This document shows positions 46,932 through 58,800 of a DNA stretch of 64,000 bases, piece after piece. Source of the stretch: Pleodorina starrii (taxonomy: Eukaryota > Chlorophyta > Chlorophyceae > Chlamydomonadales > Volvocaceae); contig BRXU01000017.1 in assembly GCA_030267565.1 (NCBI GenBank), forward strand, positions 2,450,501 to 2,514,500, given 5' to 3'. Position 1 is the first letter of the stretch. Each line of letters begins with the position of its first letter. Under the pieces are notes generated by a model that had not been told where the DNA came from, ran no database searches, and saw only the letters and a program-made list of their open reading frames with translations. A program made the translations under genes and the position numbers.

Positions 46932-49900
46932 ATATGTATGTAGATAGGTGGGTACGATAGGATACCTTACATAGGATACGATATGTACACGTTATTAGAT
47001 GCGCACAGCGTAAGCAGCATGCGCACAGCGTAAGCAGCATGCGCACAGCGTAAGCAGCATGCGCACAGCGTAAGCAGCATGCGCACAGCGTAAGCAGCAT
47101 GCGCACAGCGTAAGCGGCATACAGCAGCTGCCCGACAACACATGCATATATAGTTCCGTACTTCCGTTAGTTGCGCCGCAACCACCAACTGACGAATGCA
47201 CACGCAACCACCAATAACGCACATACATACACACGTACCGATCAGCGGGTTGAGGGCCGTAACCAGCATCAGCGACTCCCGCACCAGCCGGCCGATGCGG
47301 CCCTCGTCCGCTCGCAGCTCCGAAACCGTCCGCGCCGCGAAGGACGCCGCCGCGTCCGCCAGGAGCGCCGTGGAGCGCAGCGTCGCCGCCGCGATGAGCG
47401 GCTTTGCGACGTTGAGCTCGAACTGACCACCGACTGCTCCGCCGGCCACACTGACGGCCACGTGATTGCTGCTGGTCGAGCGATCGATCGGTTGACGAAC
47501 GAATGGACGTGCATGCGCGGGTGGATGGGTGGGTGCGTGCGTGGCATACGTATGTACACGCACACCATCCAACAAGGTTTCGCCATTCGTTGGGATATGG
47601 AATCAAGCTAGCTGACGACACGACGCTTCAAGCGGCGGGATTCTAGGTAGTGAAGGCGGGGTGGGTGGGTTGGTAGGATGTTAAGGGAGCAAGCAAGGCC
47701 TGGAACGTCGGTAAACCCGTGTAACATACAGCTGCTGGGAGTTATTTACCGTACATACCTCCACGGTTTCAGTCGCGCATAATTACATATGTTCAACAAA
47801 TTTGCGGTTCGTTTATCCGAGCAGAACGAAATCAATCGTCCGCGAAATAAGTCCTTCCCGCGGGAAGGACGCCGCGGGCGGCGGGTTCCGCGCGAGCGAG
47901 ACCGTACAAAATGACCGTACCTAGCCCGTATGGTACCTTCTCGCTTTTCCCATCAGCGTGTCATGACTTTAGGCAATCAGCGTTTGATTGCAGAAGTGCT
48001 TCATGAGATGCGTCGGCTGCGAAGTCTGCGTATTAGGCGTATTGGCGTACCAGTTCAAATGGTCACTCACTTTTTCTGCGTAGTACTACTCTGTACACTC
48101 TGACCGACATTTTTTCTTTCTTTTCTGTGTTCTTGTTTGTCGGGTTCTAAGTGGTCCATCGATGAGCCTCCTGGCTCGTCTGGGCCTTATTACGAGCTCA
48201 AAGCTTGTAACATCACCAGCAGCAGCACTTCACCACAAATGCCGCACAGCGAAAGTATTTAGTACGTTTCGTTCGGTGTAGATAATTGGTTGCGCAATTT
48301 GTATTATAACAGGTGTGTATCGGCCACCATTGCGAAAGGGCCGTCGTCAAAGCCTACCTCGCTACCTGTATTTCCAAGCGAAAAAAGAGCTGCTGCATGC
48401 CTTGCGGCGCGTATCTGCCTTTTATCGAATCAGCTAGCCGCTTTGCCAGATGACCGCGCGGACTGGAACACACATTATCCTGGAAGAGCGCTGCGCGGTT
48501 CTGTTCTGTTGGAAAAGAATGAAATTGCATCTGACAAACGAAGTTTGCGTTGTGTGACTCTATCTAGAAATTAAGTACATATAATAAGAAGTCACTTTCC
48601 AGCACGCATGACTGCGCGACGAGAAGGCGCAGATAGATACACGTGAAGAGCTGTTTGCGACGCACGGAGCCAGGCAGCCAGCAGCCGCGCGCGCACAACT
48701 AGCAACGATCAAGGTGCCATATATAATTTGAATAGTATATTATATGTAATACGGTCGATTTACAGTGGAGCCGGAGGTAGGATTGCATACCGATGCATGC
48801 ATGCCGCACCTGACCAGCAAGCTGGGCCCGGCCCCACCGACAAGGCGCCAGGAAGGTGCGGTCGGTGCCTTCCCTGCTGTGCGGTATGCATGCACGCATG
48901 CATCGGTGCGCGCATCCCATCCCATCCCATCCCATCCCATCTTCTGGACGTACGTGTGCGCGACCACGCACGTACGCACTTCGACTTTGGTTCGTTCCAC
49001 ATACGCACCGCGAAAACGTCCATGCACGCGTGCCGTATTACATACTCGGCTCCTCCTGAACTGCGTGTGAACTCCCAATCATCAACTCCGCGCCCGGTCC
49101 CCACCCGCCCTGCCTCCCTATCCACCAGCAGCAGCAGCAGCTACCCTCACGACTGACTCACCCCATGACCTGCGAGCACACCATCAGCAGTGCCTCCACC
49201 TGAGTGGGGTTCACCTGCAGTTACGTATGCAGGCAGATATGCAGGCAGGCAGATATGCAGGCAGGCAGGCAATTATGCAGGCAGTTTGGCAGGCAGTTTG
49301 GCAGGTAGGCAGTTTTGCAGGCAGGCAGTTTTGCAGGCAGCAGAAGCATGGCAGCAGCAGCAGGCGAGCGATACGTAGATCGATGTGGGCGATGCAGGCG
49401 AGCGATGCAGCAGCATGTATGCAGCAGCAGGCGGGTGGAGGCCATTGTTTAGTAACAATGGAAGGGACCGGTATTTATTTGCTGATGCGGGGACGGGGAT
49501 GTGGGTGCATGCGCGTGCGTGATAGGCGGCAGGTGACTTTTACGCATGCTTGCGATGCGGTCATCAAGGGCTGCGAGATCGATTGGGTCGATTGCTAGCT
49601 GGACGTCGGGAGAGGGGGCGGGTGGGGTTTCCTCCGAGGTAGGGAGGACGACCTAGCTCGCAAGCACATGCACGTAGGTGGGAGGAGCGAGGTGGGTCGG
49701 CCGGCGAAGGTAAATTAAAAGCGATAAACCGTACGTCGCTACGTCCGTTTGACCAGTCTGACGAGGATGCCGCCGTTAAGCGGAATATGAAACGTTTTTG
49801 AAGACGACGTATGTTCGTATTTGCGGTCAAGTATTGACGGGACGTCCGTCGCAATAACCGAGCGAGTTGCGAACGCGGTGCTGGGACGTGCCTTACATTG

Positions 49901-51040
49901 GACGCGCGCGCGGTGCAAGAACATAAGTGATGAACGGTGTCAGAACATTACAACTTTGAACACCGCGCGCTCGCGCAATGCCGCGAGGGAGCAAGAACGG
50001 CGTGACGACGAGACTACGACAGGAAACCCCGACACCGACGGTCATCGCCATTCTGCCTTCATCGCCTTTCCAAAATAACTTTGCATGCATAGCACATTAG
50101 TGATTAAAAATTCTTGCGCCAGGCGTTTTCCTCGCCTAACTAACGATGCATTTATTTCAGTGTTAAATAATAAAGCGATTCGACTACTGCATATGCGTCC
50201 ATAATACGTCACATTAATTAATTGGCTAGCACATACAGTTTGGATGCGAGTGTTCGTAGTAGTAGGCGGGCCAGCAGCTCTCACACCGTGTTCATACCGT
50301 ATTCGTGGACCAGCTTTCACAAATGTCGCTAACCAACCAATCGCTAGACGGACTGGTCATCCTACCTCAGGCCGGGCGGGGCACCCCGCCAGCGGGGGGT
50401 TGCCATGGCTGTCCTACCTGCTGTTGACCAGGAGAATCCGCAAACGGCATGCATGCAGGCAGGTGCTGCCAACCCGGCACGCACCTCGCTAATAAGAAGG
50501 GATGCAGGGCATGCAGCCGCCCGCTGTGCCCCTGGAAACGTCACGACTCACGGGGCCGCTGCCGGTCCCGCACCCTGCTGGCTGGAAAATGAAGCACCTG
50601 CGGGACAACCCAACCCCAACGAACCCCAGCCCCAACCCCGAGCGCGGCAAATCGCGGCCATCCGCGACTGCTGGCTGCGAGAGCTAACAGGACCCGCGCG
50701 GACCCCTGCTGAAACTAACCGAGGCACCACCGGCAGGGCGGCGGGCGACCCAGGCAAAACTGGGAAACGCGAATGTCGAGGGCCGCCAGCCCGGGCGCAG
50801 GATAACGAATTCCACAACTAACTACCAGAAGACACCGCGCGCGACAGGTAAGTCGATAGTTCAAATTTGAATTTGCTGTATGTACGACATGCATGTTCAA
50901 CCGTACCTTGCCCGGCATGATGGAGCTCCCCGGCTCGTTGGCTGGCAGCAGCAGCTCCCCCAGGCCGCAGCGCGGGCCGCTGCCCAGCAACCGAATGTCG
51001 TTGCCGATCTGGGTTTGCGAGGGGAGGGGGTGGGACTGAT

Positions 51041-51073
<33 letters not shown>

Positions 51074-54000
51074 AGGAGGAGGAGGAGATGTCAAAACCTC
51101 GACGGAGCCATCCCGCGCCGCCCGCCCTGCTTAACTGCCTTCACCACCTCCCCCGCCCCCCCCCCCCATCCCCTCCAGCTCTCCTCTCCCGCCCCCTCGA
51201 TCCAACCCCCTCTCCCAGTCCCCCGCCTCCCTCCCCCCCCGCCTCCCTCCCCCCCCCCAAACCTCACCACCACATCAACCATCAACACCACAACGCGACA
51301 CCAGTCGCCCCTTGGTTCGCACCGTACCTGTACCCGTACTCCCGTACTCCCGTACCCGTACCCGTACCTTGCTCAGCGACACCGCCAGCGCATTGATCGA
51401 GCCGTGCAGTGCCACCAGCGCATCATGGGCCGCCAGGGCCTCGAACTTGTTCGGCGCGGTCAGGAAAGGCAGCCCGGTGTCCCGAGAGATCACCTCCGCC
51501 ATCGCCTCCGCGAAGCCTGCAGCCGCGTCGCGTCGCGTCTGGCGTTTGTCGTTTGGCGTTTGGGGGGCTTTATACGTGCGTGGCTATGTGGCTATCTGGT
51601 TCGGCGCGGTCAGACATACACCGCTGAAAGTGGACCGATCTAGCCCAGCCGCCCGCCGTTTCAACCACCAAGCGCCCGCCCACCCGCCCAACCCACCCAC
51701 CCACCCACCAACCCACCCAGCCACCCACCCACCCTGGAAGGTGTTGAGGCCGGTGCCCACCGCTGTGCCGCCCTGAGCCAGTAAGTACACCTGGCCCATG
51801 GACTGCCGTACACGCTCGATGCCGTACTGCACCTGCAGCACGACCCACCGCAGTACGACACGACAGATGATGGGACGCATCCAAAAGTTGCAAGTTATAT
51901 ACACCCACAAACAAACCAACACATCTCGCATTCCGGTGTCGCGCCCCCCCCCCGCCCTCTCCGCGGTATCTTCTTTTTACCCCCCTCCCCGCCCCTCCCC
52001 TCCCCGCCCAGCCAGCCATCCAGCCAGCCATCCAGCCAGCCATCCAGCCAGCTCCCGCCAGCAACGCGACCCCATGCACCTGCGTGGCGTATCCGCTGAA
52101 CTCCTGCCCCAGAGTGAGGGGTGTGGCGTCCTGCGTGTGGGTGCGCCCGATCTTGACCACCGACCCGAACTCCCGCGCCTTGGTCGACAACACCTCCTGC
52201 AGCGGCAGCAGGGGAGGGAGGGGGGCCGCGAATGAAGGAGCAGCAGGGAGCAGGGGGAGGGGGCGAATGGGCGGGAGGAGGCGAATGGAGGATTTTAGGG
52301 AAGGGAAGGCAGTCCGAGGAGCAGGGGGACACCCAACAGGGCCGGGCCACAGCCGACGATTGATGATGCGGGGAGTAGGGATGTGGGGAAGTTATATGTG
52401 AGGTCGCAGAAACGAAGCGGGCGAAGCAGAACGGTGGGGGAGTGGGGAGGGGAGGGTGCGGAGGGCCCCGGGGGCTCATTGGCCCGCGCGGCGACAGCGG
52501 CGGCACTGGCTGTGTGGAAAGAGGTAGGTGCAGGTAAGAGGGGGGTTCGGGGGTATCGCCAGCAGCGCTACTGGGCTCCGGAACCGCTATAACCGAAACG
52601 GCGGTCCATCTACCCACCTGCAGTCCCTGCAGCGCGGGCAGCAGGCGGTGGTGAACCTGCAGGGCAACCGCCACGTGCATGGCGGTTGGAAACGTACTGC
52701 GTGCCGTTTGAAGTACAACATTGTCGTACGTGAGTCAACCGATGTACATGGCGAGCGGCGGATGGAGAGGCGCCCGAGGAGGGAGACGAGCGGCAGGAGG
52801 AAGGGGAAAGAAGAACGGCCCGGGGCGAGGGAGGGAGGGGGGGAGGGAGGTCGGGGATGGGAGGGGAGAGGGGTTAAGGCAAGGCGGGTGGAAGGTGGAG
52901 GATTGGGGAGGTGAGGGGGGAGAAAGGGCGTGTGCGTGTGTGTGTGGCACGTGCGTGCGGCTGCTGGCGACAGGCGTGGATCGGGGCTCGCTATTCCGGG
53001 TTGTTGGATTGTGAAAAGGAGGGGGCATCCCTGCCCTGTGGCGTAACTAACTATTGCTCCCGCAACCGACATCGTACAAACCGACAACCGACTCAACTCG
53101 TTGGAGCTCTGTCCCAGGTTAACATGGTCGTTGGGGTGGATCCGAATCGCCACCGGGGCTGAGGCTGTGGCGGTGGTTGTGGCGGTGGTTGCGGCGGCGG
53201 TTGTGGCAGTTGGGGAGCCGTTGGCGGACGCCAGGATCTCAGTGGCCCTGTGTGCGCACAGAAAGAGAGAGAGGGGGAGAGAGGGGGGGAGGGGATCTGA
53301 AGAAGGCAGGCCACCCCAAAGCGGCACTGCAGCACGGCTAATAAGCGGCGAGGCGACGATGAGGCGACAAGGCGCGGCAAAAACAGATCCACACACTCCA
53401 CACTACTTCGTCCCGCTTGCTCGCTACCGCCCCCGTTTCCACCTCCCCCCCCCTCTCCGCTCGCCACCTGCGTGCAATGACCTCGTTGGCATTCATGTTG
53501 GTCTGAGTTCCGCTGCCGGTCTGCCAGATGACCAGGGGGAAGTGGTCGGCCAGGCGGCCCTCCGCCACCTCGGCAGCGGCCGCCATGATAGCGCCACCCA
53601 CATCGGGCCGCAGCAGCCCCGCGCGCGTGTTCACCTGCGTGTGTGGCATATCGGGAGGGATGGAGGACGGAAGGGAGGGGATGGGCGGAAGGGTGGAAAG
53701 GATGGACCAGGGCGGAAGGGAGGGCGGGAGGGAGGGATCAGGGCGGAAGGGAGGGCGGGTGGGAGGGTGGGAAAGGGCAAAGGGGGGTTAAGAGTATGTC
53801 ATCCCAAGCAGGCAAAGGCTGACAGGGTGGTACTAGAAGGGGGATGAGAAACCACCCCAAGCCTCCCAACCCCACCCCAATACCGGTACCCCCCCAACCC
53901 ATCGTGTGTGTGGCGTGTGGCGCACCTCCGCTGCCGCGCGTTTGACCAGTCCCAGCGCCCGAATGAGAGGCTCCGGCATCCTCTCCGCCGCCCCCTCGCC

Positions 54001-55450
54001 GATGCGGAAGTTTTGGAGCGACCGCTGCGTCTGAGCGCCCCAGTACCTGCCAGCCAGCCGGGTGCGGGTGCGGGTGCGGGAAGGTGAGAAAAATGGATAC
54101 CGCAGCGAAGGAAGCCCATGCACCCATGCGCCCATGCACCCGTGCACCCATGCACCCGGGTCACCATGCCCCCATACAGACGCAGCCCCGGCGGGCCGTG
54201 CAGCCTTCCCCCCTTCCCATCTCCCTCGTCCTCCCTCCCCCACTCGCTCCCCCTGCTCCGACCTGTCCGCGGGTACCTCCACCGTTCCCAGGGTGTCCTG
54301 CGTGGGGTCGGGTCCAGCAACACCGGGCAGGGGTGCATGTGTGCGTGGGCGTGTGCGTGGACTAAACCATCGATTCATCGTACAAGAGAATCGGGGCCTT
54401 ATATATGACGCGGAGGCAACGCAGCCTGGGATGTGGGGTTTGGGGTGGAGCCGTTGCTGCTATGGGCCCTTGGAATCCCTGAAGGCCCGTTCGCAGGGTA
54501 AGAGCAGAGTTCACTTCGTTGAACGAAATTCATTCGTTTGCAACCAAACCGTAAGAAAGGCACGCTTCCCGGTTGGCACGCTTCCAGGTGGGAAGTGGAG
54601 CGCACGTACCATGCACGCACGCACGCCCGTGGTACCCCTCCCCCCCGTGGTACCCCTCCCCCGCATCAGACCGCATCAATCATGTTTTGGCCTTCTTGCG
54701 ATCTTGCCTTTTCCATCCGCACATCCGCTTTGCCGCTGCCGCCGCCACTGCCACTGCGACCGCTGCCGTCACCACTCCTGATGCTGCTGCTGCTGCCAGC
54801 GAACGCGCGGATGTGCACCGCCGTGCTCCAGGCGGCTGTAGTAGCTGTGATCGAAATCGTCCCGTACGGCAAGTCGGCAGCACAAAATAAAGCCAGCAGT
54901 TTCGATTACCGTCGTTGGTTGGTTGGCGAGGGGAGGTGCCCCTTGTGTGTGCCCCTTTATCAAAGGCAGGTGCCCGTAGTCAAGGGTCGGAGGCGATGCT
55001 CCCGCGCAGAGCCAAGCACAGCTGAGCACGCGCCCCTTCTTACGTCCCAACTCCCTATCAAGCGTCCGAGGCATTTACGGCGGCCGTCACACAATGTCGC
55101 CGTTAAAGCAGACCTCGCCGACAATGTGTGCATATATTCGGTACCACAAACTCAAGATTTTGTGGCGCTCAGGTGCGGAGGTGCGCGCGCGTGCGTGTGG
55201 GTAGGTGCATGAGTCGCGGCCCACGGGTCGGGGAACGCGCTGATGGCTGCGGATGGGGCCTACCGAGTTGCTCGAGCAGCGACAACCTCGAGCCGGATGG
55301 AGCCAGTTGGGCCGTTGTGCGGAGGTCTGGGTTGGCCAGGGCCGCCGTAGCTGCAGCGCCTCTCCTTCCCGCCGATGTAAGGGCTGACCCGCAGGCACAT
55401 TGGAAGCCGACGGTTGAAAGAAGCAGCCGGGTCGTTACCACGGGCAGCAT
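46700..55450 (-). CDS. FUM1: Fumarate hydratase, class II, mitochondrial
   Basis: Hydrates fumarate to malate in the citric acid cycle. Fourteen exons, phase-checked: 55264-55450, 54708-54835, 54263-54297, 53926-54046, 53468-53634, 53098-53247, 52618-52696, 52080-52196, 51733-51832, 51368-51516, 50907-51008, 49162-49214, 47239-47468 and 46700-46896; 604 residues. The first roughly 100 residues are Arg/Ser/Ala-rich without acidic clusters, a mitochondrial presequence. The enzyme proper starts at [20 protein letters not shown]. Landmarks are GSGTQTNMN (near 197), [14 protein letters not shown] (250), [11 protein letters not shown] with the catalytic His (309), and the family signature GSSIMPGK (438-445) with the active-site loop serine, then VNPTQVEAL. 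An Ala/Thr-rich insertion sits near 225-243. The Gly-rich C-terminus [12 protein letters not shown] is unusual. The second intron has a GC donor. Introns reach 1.7 kb. The symbol follows general usage. Confidence 0.95.
47001..47120. repeat. 20-bp tandem repeat, six units, in fumarase intron
   Basis: The unit 'gcgcacagcgtaagcagcat' repeats exactly every 20 bp; only the sixth has one substitution. It lies in the last fumarase intron (46897-47238). Confidence 0.97.
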
Positions 55451-55801
55451 TTTTTGTTGGCTTTGTTTGGGTGGTCTGGCGATACGGGCTTGCTTGTGTT
55501 CGGTGATAGGAGACAGGCCACAGGCGAAGGTTGAGAGGCTGAGCTGGCTTCTTTGTCGCGCTCGCCAACCGCCCATGGGTCACAAGCCCTAGTCACCTGT
55601 TTCGCAAATCTCATGACCAGTACATATTACTACTAACATAAATGCCATTCCAATAACAACATGTAGAGCGGCCTCCAACAAACCACGTTTAGGCCTACGT
55701 ATTCTTGCAAATCGATATGGCACCTTCGCTGAGGCAGTCCTGTCCTTCTGCCGAAATTGCATCCGAAACGTGATATTTTGCGTTACACCTGAAGTTGTGA
55801 A
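55451..55801. promoter_or_regulatory. Divergent promoter interval, fumarase / ATG6
   Basis: The fumarase start codon (55450, minus) and the ATG6 start codon (55802, plus) are separated by 351 bases, which must hold both 5' UTRs and both promoters. The middle (about 55600-55780) is AT-richer than the surroundings. No TATA box or named element is evident. Confidence 0.6.
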
Positions 55802-58800
55802 ATGGAGGGCGCGTACACGTTCACCTGCCAATTATGCCGCGCGCGGCTTACGCTGGTGGGAAATCTCGAGGCGGCCGAGTCGGTGACTTGGGCAGGAGGC
55901 AGGGGCTTCCTGGTACCGCCTCATCTGCAGGCCAGCGTATTTGACCACACCAATGTCGACGAATCCTTCATCGTGCTGGACGGCAAACGCCAAGGTACGC
56001 CCATCCGGCATCACGTCCGCTTCGCAAAGTCTGGTCAAAAATACACCCAGCGTTTCCGCCCGCCCACCCGCAAGAGGTGCGGGCCTGTCCGCCCGGGTAA
56101 CTTGTCGAAACCGTACGGAATGGCAACCTGGTCCAGAGCCCGAAGCTGCCCGAGGGCGAGGGCCCACGCTTGACAAGGGAATTGCTTAACCTGCCGCTTG
56201 CTGCTGGAGCCAGCGCGGGAGGGTTGGGGCGACTGGGAGCACTCGGAACCTGGCGATTGGCTCGGTCCTACCCCTCCCCTGGTGTGCAGCCGCGCCGTCC
56301 TCATAATCTACAACCCAGCAAGCCACCCCCTGTCCACCTGTCTACCTACACCCGGCCCCCTCCTCTCCCGCCTCCTCCTCCTTCCCCTCCTCTTGCTCCT
56401 CCTGCGCCCCCCTTCCCCGCAAATGCCCCGGACCCCCCCCGCCCCCTTTCACCCCCTCGCAGGGCTGCCCGCCGCTGGATCCCTGCACCCCGCCGGCCAC
56501 CCGCCCCACCACCTGCAGCAGCAGCAGCACCAGCAGCACCAGCATCATCAGCAACAACCCCTCACCCACCCTCCTCTGCCTCCACGAGAGCAGCACCAGC
56601 ACCAGCAGCAGGCGCAGGCACAGGCACAGGGGGCGTCGCCGCCGCCGCCGCAAGGCTCCCAGCAGCAGCAGCAGCAGCAGCAGCAGGGCCCTCACCCGCA
56701 TCCGCAGCACCCCCCACAGCTGCTGCCGCCCCATCAGGCGACCCATCAGGCGCAGCAGCAGCAGGCGCAAAGGCCCCAGCAGCAGCAGCAGATTCAGGCC
56801 CTGCGCGGCTTGGGGCTGGAGGAGTCGTTCGTGGTGCTGGGGGGGGCAGCGTCGTTGCTGCGACCGACCCCCGGGTCGCTACCCCTCCCCCACCCCCACT
56901 ACCTCCCGCCGGGCGTCGTCCCCCTGCACCTGCAGGCGCTGCAGCAACAACAAATGCAGCAGCAGCAGCAGCAGCAGCAGCAGGCGCAGCAGCAACAGGC
57001 TCAGCAGCTGACGCAGCAGAGCCAGCAGCGGCAGGCAGGGGGCGCCGCTGGGCCGGGCCAAGCGGCCGCGGCCGCGGCCGGGCCGCCGCCGCCGCAACAA
57101 CCCGGACAGCAGCAGCAGCAGCCACAGGCGACCTCGGGTCAGTCGCCCCCCTCCCAGCCGCTGCTGCTGCAGCCGCATCCATCCCTCTCCCCGACGACGA
57201 CAGCACAGCCGCAGACGCCGCCCTACCCCCCCTTGCAGCAGCAGCCCTACCCACCGCCGCACCAGCCCCCCACCTACCCCGCCACCGGCCCGCCACCCGG
57301 GCACCCATCCCCGCTGGGCGGCCCCCGCCGCGGCGGCGGCGCCGGGGCCGGACCCGGCGGCGGCGGGCCGGGCGGCCCGCCACACGGCTGGGCGGCGGAT
57401 GTGGAGGGCGTGTACGGCAGTCCTGGCGGGCCCGGCGGTGGCGGCGGCGGAGGTAGCGGCGGTGGCGGCGGCGGCGGCGGCGGCGGCTCCGCTGGGTCGG
57501 GTCTGGACTCGAAGCTTCAGGCGCTGGCGCAATTGTTTGAGTTGGCCTCCACCAACACGCAGGTGGGTGGGTAATTAAAACGGCCCGGGACGGGACGAGG
57601 GGACGCAACGCAGTTACCTCGTGGGCAACGCAGGTGGGTGGGTGGGCAGCAGTCGTGTGAAGGGAGAAGGGAGATGGGAGAAGGGAGATGGGAGGGGGAT
57701 GCGGCGGTGCGGGGTGTGGGGTGCAGGCGGTATGGGATGAGGTGGGGACGTGCCGTGCAGGTTTCTTTGGCAGACGGAAAGACTCCCCCTCCCCCCCCCT
57801 CCCTCCCTCCCCAGGTGGATCACCCGCTGTGTATGGACTGCGTGGGTCAGCTCAAGGAGGAGATGGAGACGCAGGTGGGGATGGGGATGGGGGGACGTTT
57901 GCCGATGTGTAAGGGGGGGGGTAAGGGGGGGAAAGGGGGGGGGGAGGGGGGATCCAAGGATAGGCCGGAGCCCATGCACTAAGGTAAGTACAGGTGCGTA
58001 ATCAAGGGAAGGGGAGGAGAGGGCGTCAGGCGGCGGAGAGGCGCAGAGGGCGAGCGGAAGACCGCCGCCTGTGACCCCTGTGACACCCACTCGCCCACTC
58101 GCCCGCCCGCCCTGCGCCCACGACCGGGGCCACAACCACAACCACAAGCAAGCGCGCGCCCTGCCGCCTGTCCACTGGGATGCGCCACAGCCGCGGCTCC
58201 CACCCCCCCCCCCCGGCGCTCCCTGAACCCCCCCGGCGCTCTCATACGACCGCTACCCCGCTTTGCTGCCCCTCCCCTCCCCTCCCCTCTTCTCCCCCCA
58301 CCATCCAGTCGCCCTTCAGAGTACAACGTCCGCAGGGCTTCTTGTTTCATTCTTGCAAATTCACTCTTTAAATCCTCCCCTCTCATACCATCCGCAGATT
58401 GCGGAGGCGGAGCGGGAGATCGCGGCCTACAGCGCCTGTCTGGCGGCACTGGAGGGGGCCGGGGGGGCGGGGGCTGGGGCGGGGGGGGTTTTGGTTTCGG
58501 AGGCGCAGGTGGCGGAGCTGTCCGCGGCCGTGGCCGGGGTGCCTCGCGCTGACTGTGACTCGGAGGAGTACCGGCTGGAGGAGATCAGTCGCCTGGAGCA
58601 GGAGAGGGAGCAGGAGAGGTGGGGCGGGAGGAGAGGGGGGGGCGGGAGGAGAGGGGGGGGGAGGAGGGGCGGGGGAGGGAGGGGCGGGGGCGTGCGTGTG
58701 TGTGTGTATGTTCGCTCGCTAATCCCGTCTCCGTCCCTTCGCTGCGGCATCTTCGTTATTGCGCCCCCCCACACACACACCAACCCCCCCACACGCACCA

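Noticed and set aside
48290..48574. 94-codon plus-strand frame within fumarase intron
   Set aside because: No domain, no splice partners, inside a 1.7-kb intron; treated as chance.
53101..53847. 248-codon plus-strand frame over the fumarase gene
   Set aside because: Antisense to fumarase exons 5 and 6 and a purine-rich intron.
56562..57608. 348-codon minus-strand frame opposite ATG6 exon 2
   Set aside because: Antisense shadow of GC-rich poly-Gln/Gly coding sequence; the plus strand gives the phase-consistent ATG6 model.
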